Origin: Flammeovirgaceae bacterium
GTDB lineage: Bacteria > Bacteroidota > Bacteroidia > Cytophagales > Cyclobacteriaceae
Direction of reading: 5' to 3'
Assembly (NCBI GenBank): GCA_016712035.1
Contig: JADJRT010000024.1
Span: forward strand, 1 to 62,607
DNA length: 62,607 bases
A program made the position numbers and the translations under genes. Below the pieces are notes generated by a model. It did no database searches. It saw nothing but the letters and a program-made list of their open reading frames with translations, and was not told where the DNA came from. Shown here piece after piece: positions 56,067 to 62,607 of this stretch (position 1 is its first letter; each line of letters opens with the position of its first letter).

Positions 56067-57833
56067 ATGTCTGGCACGAAATTCACATTGGTTTTCTATT
56101 TTCTATTCATTTTGCTCATTCAAGTAAATGGACAAAATCTACGATTATCCTCTCCGTCAGGCAATATCACACTCTCCATCAGTAATTCAGATCAGATATT
56201 CTATACGTTAGCTTATAAAGGAAAGAATGTTATAGCAACGTCTCGTCTGGGATTTACCCTGAGCAAACCAGTGGTTTCATTAACTAAATTTTCGATCCTC
56301 CGGGTCGATTCCTCAACCTATGATGAAACATGGACTCCCGTTTGGGGCGAAGTGAGCCAAATCCGGAATCGCTATAAGGAGATCGCACTTACTACAAAAT
56401 CTTCGGAGGATATTATTGTAAAAATAATTTTTCGTGTGTTTGATGACGGTCTTGGATTCAGGTATGAATTTCCGGAACAGCCCACATTCAAGCATTTTAT
56501 TGTGTCTGATGAATTAACACAATTCATAGTAACAGGCGATCATAAAGCCTTTTGGATACCGGGCGATTATGACAGTAATGAATATCCCTACAACACAACT
56601 AGCCTTAGTGAAATTGATGCAATAAAAGCCTCTAGCGCAGAGCCCGACATTGCCGTTAAATCACCGATTGGCCCTGATGCTGTGCAAACGCCTTTGATGA
56701 TGAAATCACAGGAAGGTTTGTATATAAATATTCACGAAGCGGCTCTGATTAACTATCCCGCGATGAATCTAGTGCTTGATAAAAAATCTTTCACATTTAC
56801 GTCTCATCTGGTGCCCGATGCCGTGGGTAATAAAGCTTATTTGCAAACTCCTTATAAAACTCCCTGGAGAACGATTCTTGTGAGCGATAAGGCAACGGAA
56901 ATTCTCAGTTCAAAGTTGATTCTAAATTTGAATGATCCATCTAAAATTGATGACACAAGTTGGATTAAGCCACAGAAATTTGTGGGTATGTGGTGGGAGA
57001 TGCATGTAGGTAAGGCAAATTGGGATTTAGCAAGCAATAAGCATGGAGCAAATACGGAGAATGTAAAAAAGTATCTCGACTTCGCTTCTCATTTTGGATT
57101 TGATGGGGTTCTGGTAGAGGGATGGAATCAAGGTTGGGAAGATTGGTTTGGTAACTGGAAAGAAGATGTTTTTGATTTTATTACACCCTATCCTGACTAC
57201 GACATCAATGCGCTAACGGCTTACGCAAAGGAAAAGAATGTTCGATTAATTATGCATCATGAAACATCCGGTTCCGTTACAAATTATGAGCGTTGGATGG
57301 ATAAGGCCTATCAGTTTATGATTGATCATGATATAAATACTGTGAAGACGGGGTATGTTGGAAAAATAATTCCACGAGGTGAACACCACGATGGCCAATG
57401 GATGATTAATCATTACAACCGGGTGATTGAAAAATCAGCATCTTATAAAATTCTTGTAGATGCTCACGAACCAGTAAGACCGACAGGCTTGCACCGCACC
57501 TATCCGAATTTTCTTGCTTGCGAGGCAGCACGAGGCAGTGAATTTAACAACGCTCCCGCCAATGGCATTACCCCGGAACATACCACCATACTTCCTTTTA
57601 CACGTATGATCGGAGGCCCTATGGACTTCACACCAGGCTTGTTTCGATTTAAATTAAATCAGTTCGAGGCCACAAGAAAAACAGAAGTGAGAACAACACT
57701 CGCCAAACAACTTGCATTATTCATAACGTTGTATAGCCCCTTGCAAATGGCTGCCGACCTGCCTGAAAACTATGAGAAACATTTAGACGCATTTTGCCAA
57801 ACACCTGTAAGTCTTGACCAGTTTTTTCTTTAA
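56067..57833 (+). CDS. GH97 alpha-glucosidase-like protein, short at its C-terminus
   Basis: A signal peptide (FYFLFILLIQVNGQ) is followed by the GH97 N-terminal beta-sandwich (about 25-280) and a TIM barrel. Barrel landmarks include FVGMWWEMHVGKANW, VKTGYVGKIIPRGEHHDGQW and VDAHEPVRPTGLHRTYPN, with Glu residues in CEAARGSEFN. The KTGYVG segment, with Gly at the place of the retaining nucleophile, fits the inverting SusB-like branch. The frame ends LDAFCQTPVSLDQFFL at 588 residues, about 70-150 short of SusB (738) or similar enzymes, so the C-terminal beta-domain is missing or the end is disrupted. A terminator follows. Confidence 0.85.
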   Translation: MSGTKFTLVFYFLFILLIQVNGQNLRLSSPSGNITLSISNSDQIFYTLAYKGKNVIATSRLGFTLSKPVVSLTKFSILRVDSSTYDETWTPVWGEVSQIRNRYKEIALTTKSSEDIIVKIIFRVFDDGLGFRYEFPEQPTFKHFIVSDELTQFIVTGDHKAFWIPGDYDSNEYPYNTTSLSEIDAIKASSAEPDIAVKSPIGPDAVQTPLMMKSQEGLYINIHEAALINYPAMNLVLDKKSFTFTSHLVPDAVGNKAYLQTPYKTPWRTILVSDKATEILSSKLILNLNDPSKIDDTSWIKPQKFVGMWWEMHVGKANWDLASNKHGANTENVKKYLDFASHFGFDGVLVEGWNQGWEDWFGNWKEDVFDFITPYPDYDINALTAYAKEKNVRLIMHHETSGSVTNYERWMDKAYQFMIDHDINTVKTGYVGKIIPRGEHHDGQWMINHYNRVIEKSASYKILVDAHEPVRPTGLHRTYPNFLACEAARGSEFNNAPANGITPEHTTILPFTRMIGGPMDFTPGLFRFKLNQFEATRKTEVRTTLAKQLALFITLYSPLQMAADLPENYEKHLDAFCQTPVSLDQFFL

Positions 57834-57922
57834 AATTGATTTGAGTAATCATTAACATTTCACATCTTCGTGTGTTGTTTGAGAATCAAAAAGTGATTAC
57901 CCAATAACTAAACCTAAACCTC

Positions 57923-57957
57923 GAAACCGCCCCGACTTTGTCGGGGCGGTTTCATTT
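57923..57957 (+). terminator. Terminator/attenuator-like hairpin before leuC
   Basis: GAAACCGCCCCGA (57923-57935) and TCGGGGCGGTTTC (57941-57953) form a perfect 13-bp stem with a five-base loop, then ATTTTAT. It resembles the ilv attenuator stem in sequence and in what follows it. I see no convincing Leu-rich leader upstream, so it may simply terminate the GH97 transcript. Confidence 0.7.
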
Positions 57958-57975
57958 TATAGCAGTAAGAACAAC

Positions 57976-57987
57976 CTAACGATTGTT
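57976..57987 (+). promoter_or_regulatory. Shared CTAACGATTGTT element immediately before leuC
   Basis: This is an identical 12-mer to the one before ilvE, directly abutting the leuC GTG start at 57988. The preceding 20 bases are also similar between the two loci (TTTTATAG start). Confidence 0.4.
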
Positions 57988-59404
57988 GTGAGCACGAATA
58001 AACCAAAGACTATTTTCGAAAAAAATATGGGACAACCATGTAGTCAAACATGCCGATGGTTATCCGGATGCCTTGTTCATTGATCGCCATTTTATTCATG
58101 AAGTTACTTCACCGCAAGCCTTTGACGGACTTAAGAAAAGAGGACTTCACGTTTTTAATATAAAGCGCACTACCGCAACGGCCGACCATAACGTACCTAC
58201 AAAAGATCAACATCTTCCAATCAAAGAAGCCTTGTCGCGGCATCAGGTAGAAACGCTTCGCAAAAACTGTAAAGAGTTTGGCGTTGAGTTATACGATTTA
58301 GGGCATCCCTTTCAAGGGATCGTTCATATCATCGGGCCCGAGTTGGGCTTGACTTTGCCCGGCATGACGATAGTCTGTGGCGATAGTCATACATCAACGC
58401 ACGGGGCATTTGGTAATATTGCTTTTGGTATTGGTACTTCTGAAGTAGAGCAAGTATTAGCTACGCAATGCATTTTGCAATACAAACCTAAGTCCATGAA
58501 GATCGAGATCACCGGAACGATTGGTAAGGGGGTGGTCAGTAAGGATATTATTTTATACATCATTTCAAAAATCTCAGCCAGTGGTGCCACTGGCTTTTTT
58601 GTTGAGTATGCCGGAGATGCTATTCGCAGTCTATCTATGGAAGCCCGCATGACTATTTGCAACATGAGTATTGAAATGGGAGCCCGGGGTGGATTGATTG
58701 CTCCCGATGAAACAACTTTTAACTATATCAAGGGCCGCAAGTTTGCACCCCAAGGTGAAGCTTTTGATAAAGCGGTAATTGAGTGGAAAGCATTAACAAC
58801 AGATACAGGAGCAACCTACGACAAAGTTCTATCCTTTGATGGATCCGACATCGCACCGATGATCACATACGGTACCAATCCTGGCATGGGTATGAAAGTT
58901 ACGGATCGCATTCCTACTGTTGAAGAATTAAAGGAGATTAGTGAACAGACTTCGTTTAAGAAATCTCTTGAGTACATGGGTCTGAAACAAGGCACGCAAC
59001 TTCTTGGCAAATCTATTGATTACGTTTTTATAGGAAGTTGCACCAACGCTCGCATCGAAGATCTGCGTGAAGTGGCTTCGATGGTGAAAGGAAAGAAAAA
59101 AGCGGCTGGTGTTGAAGTGTGGGTTGTCCCCGGTTCGAAGCAAGTGCAAGAACAAGCCAGGAAAGAAGGGCTCGATAAAATTTTTGAAGCCGCTGGTTTT
59201 GAATTACGTGATCCGGGCTGCTCGGCATGCCTCGGTATGAACGAAGATAAAATTCCTGCTGGAAAATATTGCATTAGTACTTCGAATAGAAATTTTGAAG
59301 GCCGGCAAGGACCGAAGTCAAGAACATTTTTGGCCAGTCCATTAAGTGCAGCAGCAGCAGCTATTACTGGTAAAGTGACGGATGTTAGAGATCTTATTAG
59401 CTAA
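57988..59404 (+). pseudogene. leuC: 3-isopropylmalate dehydratase large subunit, one frameshift near the start
   Basis: The natural start is the GTG at 57988 (STNKPKTIFEKIWDNHVVK after removing one A from the run near 58,018-58,026), which restores the N-terminus ahead of ALFIDRHFIHEVTSPQAFDG. Iron-sulfur cysteines are in VFIGSCTNARIEDL and GCSACLGMNEDK. The protein is about 470 residues, the family size. It isomerises 2- to 3-isopropylmalate with LeuD. The apparent ATG-start frame at 58073 (strictly TTG) is only the truncated remainder. Confidence 0.93.
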
Positions 59405-59417
59405 ATGAAGTAAAGGA

Positions 59418-60005
59418 ATGTCAAAAGATAAATTTATCAAGCTAGTTTCTGCCTCAGTTCCCGTTCCGAATGAGAATATTGATACGGATCAAATTATTCC
59501 TGCGCGGTTTTTGAAGGCTACCACACGCGAAGGCTTTGGCGAAAATTTATTTCGCGATTGGCGATACGACAGCAACAATAATCCAATTAAAGATTTTGCA
59601 TTAAACAATTCTTCCTATTCAGGAAAGATTTTGGTTGCTGGTAAAAACTTTGGCTGCGGTAGCAGTCGCGAGCACGCAGCGTGGGCCATCTACGATTATG
59701 GATTCCGGGTTGTGGTGTCCAGCTTCTTTGCCGATATTTTTAAAAACAACGCGTTAAACAATGCCGTGTTACCCGTTGTAGTTTCTGATTCATTTTTGAA
59801 AAAACTATTGGAAACGATTCAATCGAATCCTAATACACAAGTTTCAATCGATCTGGAAAATCAAAAGATTGGTTATGATAATCAATCAGAGAATTTTGAA
59901 ATCAATCCCTATAAAAAAGAATGTTTGATCAATGGCTACGATGATATTGATTATCTGTTGAATTTGAACAAAGAAGTTAGAGAATTTGATTTAGCCCATT
60001 CATGA
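59418..60005 (+). CDS. leuD: 3-isopropylmalate dehydratase small subunit
   Basis: The 195-residue swivel-domain subunit has NIDTDQIIPARFLK and AGKNFGCGSSREHAAWAIYD, the conserved substrate-binding motifs. Its stop overlaps the leuB start by four bases, and leuC ends 13 bases upstream, so the three are one operon. Intact. Confidence 0.96.
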   Translation: MSKDKFIKLVSASVPVPNENIDTDQIIPARFLKATTREGFGENLFRDWRYDSNNNPIKDFALNNSSYSGKILVAGKNFGCGSSREHAAWAIYDYGFRVVVSSFFADIFKNNALNNAVLPVVVSDSFLKKLLETIQSNPNTQVSIDLENQKIGYDNQSENFEINPYKKECLINGYDDIDYLLNLNKEVREFDLAHS

Positions 60006-61066
60006 ATAAGAAGATAGTCATACTGCCCGGTGATGGAATCGGTAAAGAAGTTACTACCGAAGGAAAAAAGGTATTGGAAAAAATTGCCGAATTGTTTGGT
60101 CACTCCTTTGTGTTTGATGAAGCTATTATTGGCCATGATGCTATTGAAGCAACGGGCAATCCGCTTCCTGATGAAACACTGGCTAAACTTAAGGACTGCA
60201 ATGCCATTTTATTTGGAGCTGTTGGCCACCCTAAGTATGACAACGATCCTACTTTAAAAGTAAGACCTGAGCAAGGCTTACTAAAGATGCGCAAGGAGTT
60301 AGGACTCTATGCCAATCTACGTCCCATTAAGTTATTTGATGAATTATTAGAAGCTTCCAGCATTAAACCTGAGATTTTGAAAGGTTCTGATATTTTATTC
60401 TTCCGCGAACTTACGGGTGATGTTTACTTTGGCGAGAAGGGAAGAAAAGACGATGGAAATACCGCCTTTGACCTGATGATTTATCAGCGCTATGAAGTTG
60501 AGCGTATCGCACACAAAGCCTTTCAGGCAGCGCGAACCAGAAAGAAAAAAGTTACCTCAGTGGATAAAGCCAACGTACTGGAAAGCTCAAGACTGTGGCG
60601 CGAAGTTGTACAAGAGATTGGAAAACAATATCCGGATGTTGCGTTGGATCATCAGTTTGTTGATGCTGCCGCGATGAAGCTCATTCAAAATCCACGCAGC
60701 TACGATGTAGTCGTTACGGGAAATTTATTCGGAGATATTCTTACCGATGAAGCTTCGCAAATTGCCGGCTCCATGGGGATGTTAGCTTCCGCATCCGTTG
60801 GCGACTCTGTAGGATTGTATGAACCCATCCACGGAAGTGCACACGATATTACAGGAAAAGGAATTGCTAATCCGTTAGCTTCAATTTTATCTGCCGCTCT
60901 GTTATTAGACATTTCCTTCGGATTAAAAGAAGAATCTGAAACTGTAATCAAAGCGGTTGAGCAAACCCTTAAGCAAGGTTGGAGAACGACAGACATTGCC
61001 GATACAAAAACTCCAAAAGAAAAAATTCTAAATACCCAGAAGATGGGGATCAGCAATTATAATTGA
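60002..61066 (+). CDS. leuB: 3-isopropylmalate dehydrogenase
   Basis: The 354-residue enzyme has VILPGDGIGKEVTTEGKKVL, the NAD/substrate loop RELTGDVYFGE, TSVDKANVLESSRLWREV with the catalytic Lys, and DILTDEASQIAGSMGMLASA with the metal Asp residues. It oxidatively decarboxylates 3-isopropylmalate to ketoisocaproate. Start overlaps leuD by four bases. Intact. Confidence 0.96.
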   Translation: MNKKIVILPGDGIGKEVTTEGKKVLEKIAELFGHSFVFDEAIIGHDAIEATGNPLPDETLAKLKDCNAILFGAVGHPKYDNDPTLKVRPEQGLLKMRKELGLYANLRPIKLFDELLEASSIKPEILKGSDILFFRELTGDVYFGEKGRKDDGNTAFDLMIYQRYEVERIAHKAFQAARTRKKKVTSVDKANVLESSRLWREVVQEIGKQYPDVALDHQFVDAAAMKLIQNPRSYDVVVTGNLFGDILTDEASQIAGSMGMLASASVGDSVGLYEPIHGSAHDITGKGIANPLASILSAALLLDISFGLKEESETVIKAVEQTLKQGWRTTDIADTKTPKEKILNTQKMGISNYN

Positions 61067-61132
61067 AATTGAAAAAGTTGCCAGTCACCAGTTACCGGTA
61101 ACCAGCGACAAATATCAGTAACCAGAAAAATT
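61067..61132. repeat. Quasi-repeat spacer with ACCAGT/GTAACCAG words
   Basis: The leuB-leuA spacer contains GCCAGTCACCAGTTACCGGT and AACCAGCGACAAATATCAGT, then AACCAG: repeated ACCAGT-like words, partly self-complementary. Compare the different words in the ilv spacers. Confidence 0.5.
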
Positions 61133-62296
61133 ATGGCACAGAAAATTCAAATTTTTGACACAACCCTTCGCGATGGCGAGCAAGTACCGGGCTGTCAGTT
61201 GAAGACCGAAGAAAAAATTATCATAGCCAGAGAACTTGAAGCCATTGGTGTAGATGTTATCGAAGCTGGCTTTCCAATTTCAAGCCCTGGTGATTTCCTT
61301 TCTGTAGTTGAAATTTCCAAAGTCGTAAAAGAGCCAGTAGTATGTGCACTTACCCGTTCTAAAAAAGAGGACATTGATGTAGCTGCCGAAGCCTTGCATC
61401 ACGCCAAGCGTGGAAGAATTCATACCGGTATTGGTTCGTCTGATGTTCATATCAAACATAAATTCCGCAGCTCACGCGAGCAAGTATTGGAACAAGGTGT
61501 TTGGGCAACAAAATATGCTAAAGACAAAGGTTATGAAGTTGAATTTTATGCTGAAGATGCTGGTCGTGCTGATTTAGTTTTTCTTGCACAACTCGTGGAG
61601 GCGGTAATAGCAGCTGGTGCGGATGTGGTTAACATCCCCGATACAACTGGTTATTGCTTACCTAACCTATATGGTAAGCGTATTCAATATCTTGTTGAGA
61701 ATGTAAGAAATATTGATAAGGCTGTGATCTCCGTTCATTGCCATAACGATTTAGGTTTGGCTACGGCTAACACATTGGCCGGATTAACCCACGGAGCCCG
61801 GCAAGCTGAAGTAACAATTAACGGAATTGGTGAACGGGCAGGAAATACTTCGCTTGAAGAAGTAGCCATGATTTTGCAAACCCATAAAGACCTTGATCTT
61901 TATACAAACATAAAGGCAAATAAAATTTATGCCTTAAGTAAGTTAGTTTCCACCATGATGCGCATGCCCGTGCAGGCAAACAAAGCCATTGTAGGAAAAA
62001 ATGCATTCGCTCATTCCTCGGGTATTCACCAGGACGGCTTTCTGAAGCATGCCGAGAATTATGAAATTATAAATCCAGCGGATGTGGGCGTTCCTTCATC
62101 ATCAATCTTATTAACGGCTAGAAGTGGCAGAGCTGCACTAAAACACCGCCTGGAATTACTCGGTTATAGTGTGGCCGGTGAAGACTTGAATGCCGTGTAT
62201 GAAAGTTTTCTGGTTGTTGCTGATGAACAGAAAGAAGTGAATGATGGCGACTTGATTGCACTTGTTACCAGTATGCCGGTGCTAGTAAAACCTTAA
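61133..62296 (+). CDS. leuA: 2-isopropylmalate synthase (short form)
   Basis: The enzyme has the HMGL-like barrel with IFDTTLRDGEQVPGCQL (metal Asp), VEFYAEDAGRADLVFLAQLV, VISVHCHNDLGLATANTLAG and IHQDGFLKHAENYEI. At 387 residues it lacks the C-terminal LeuA dimer regulatory domain (E. coli is 523), so direct Leu feedback by that domain is unlikely. It condenses acetyl-CoA with 2-ketoisovalerate, the committed step for Leu, and is the last gene of the operon. Confidence 0.93.
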   Translation: MAQKIQIFDTTLRDGEQVPGCQLKTEEKIIIARELEAIGVDVIEAGFPISSPGDFLSVVEISKVVKEPVVCALTRSKKEDIDVAAEALHHAKRGRIHTGIGSSDVHIKHKFRSSREQVLEQGVWATKYAKDKGYEVEFYAEDAGRADLVFLAQLVEAVIAAGADVVNIPDTTGYCLPNLYGKRIQYLVENVRNIDKAVISVHCHNDLGLATANTLAGLTHGARQAEVTINGIGERAGNTSLEEVAMILQTHKDLDLYTNIKANKIYALSKLVSTMMRMPVQANKAIVGKNAFAHSSGIHQDGFLKHAENYEIINPADVGVPSSSILLTARSGRAALKHRLELLGYSVAGEDLNAVYESFLVVADEQKEVNDGDLIALVTSMPVLVKP

Positions 62297-62343
62297 GGCG
62301 GGATAATTTCATTTGATATTAAACCTTTCCATAAATTCGCTCC

Positions 62344-62607
62344 ATGAAAAGGTTAAATCTCGTATGCACTATCCTGCTGCTTTCTATCGCCGGTACTATT
62401 TCCAATGCCCAACAAATAGGCCTGCAACTCTATAGTCTCCGCAACGAAATTCCTAAAGATGTGTCGGGCTCCTGGCGTTAATAAAAGTTGGGGAGTTCAG
62501 GAAATTGAAGGTGGCAGCACGTATGGATTGTCGGCAGATGGAGTTCACTGCGCTGTGCAAAAAAATAATCTCAAGATGATTAGCATTGGTGCAGGCTTTG
62601 AGGAATT
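62344..62607 (+). pseudogene. Sugar phosphate isomerase/epimerase-like protein, frameshifted and cut by the window end
   Basis: The ATG at 62344 opens a signal peptide (LVCTILLLSIAGTISNAQQ) and IGLQLYSLRNEIPKDV. After a stop or frame change near 62,465 a second frame continues KSWGVQEIEGGSTYGLSADG with NNLKMISIGAGFEE to the last base. The pattern is the xylose isomerase-like TIM barrel of secreted epimerase/isomerase proteins of Bacteroidota. Only the first 85 or so residues are visible. Confidence 0.65.

Noticed and set aside
57834..57925. A possible Leu-rich leader peptide before leuC
   Set aside because: No start codon followed by a Leu-rich short ORF is visible; the short frame starting VLFENQKVITQ is not enriched. 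Kept only as a terminator and shared module.
1..62607. CRISPR arrays, rRNA genes, tmRNA, known riboswitches, complete insertion sequences
   Set aside because: I found no regularly spaced repeats, no rRNA-like conserved blocks and no transposase other than the RAYT gene.

Overview
The window comes from a Bacteroidota genome, most likely a Cytophagales-type environmental bacterium. The evidence is a type IX secretion (gliding-motility C-terminal domain) protein, a TonB receptor with a carboxypeptidase-like N-terminal domain, a GH97 (SusB-like) glycosidase, an outer-membrane porin remnant, a DUF4097 beta-repeat protein, a PVC-type heme lipoprotein, a short error-prone DnaE partnered by DinB, and the low GC of most of the window. 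Many conserved genes (ilvE, ilvD, ilvB, leuC, rlmD, dnaE, an M1 peptidase, a histidine kinase) are interrupted by single-base length changes, often in homopolymer runs, while long genes such as acnA are intact. I read most of these interruptions as assembly error rather than gene death.

Layout. 1-3 kb: a broken ABC-three-component (ABC-3C) conflict locus (effector C-terminus, middle component, DUF3732 ATPase). 3.3-4.5 kb: a GC-rich, heavily frameshifted C-terminal piece of a family B DNA polymerase, joined head-on to a truncated TerC gene at about 4,490. This left end looks foreign or chimeric. 5.2-8.5 kb: a MORN-repeat protein, a small Cys-rich protein and a sigma54 two-component pair. 8.6-14 kb: aconitase, a small MscS channel, a Rnk/GreA-like protein and a Dps ferritin. 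Palindromes of the form TGGGTA-N5-TACCCA with candidate sigma54 promoters suggest that the two-component pair controls some of these. 14-20.8 kb: a bestrophin-like membrane protein, a class II amidotransferase, an outer-membrane MetA-type protein, a DUF6660/TonB-receptor pair bracketed by a direct repeat, and a fasciclin protein.

21-25.4 kb: a compact photobiology cluster with a PhrB-type photolyase that has lost its iron-sulfur cysteines, a domain-permuted photolyase, DUF2256, TIGR03643, a flavin reductase and a membrane protein. 25.5-34 kb: tRNA-Lys, a TPR/SH3 protein, an FG-GAP protein, a large heme lipoprotein and a T9SS cell-surface protein. 34-44.9 kb: RlmD, a DUF4097 protein, then DinB, a 2H phosphoesterase, RecQ and error-prone DnaE. 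REP palindromes, one RAYT transposase gene and one internally deleted RAYT derivative sit at every boundary of this last stretch.

46.5-62.6 kb: an M1 aminopeptidase and a divergent aminotransferase, then the complete branched-chain amino-acid pathway: ilvE-ilvD-ilvB-ilvN-ilvC-ilvA, two inserted genes (HAD phosphatase, GH97), then leuC-leuD-leuB-leuA. Upstream of ilvE lies a 33-codon leader peptide loaded with Ile, Val and Leu codons, followed by a terminator hairpin and a competing pairing segment, which is the layout of transcription attenuation. leuC has a matching terminator and downstream module. The window ends in a broken sugar-phosphate isomerase/epimerase.
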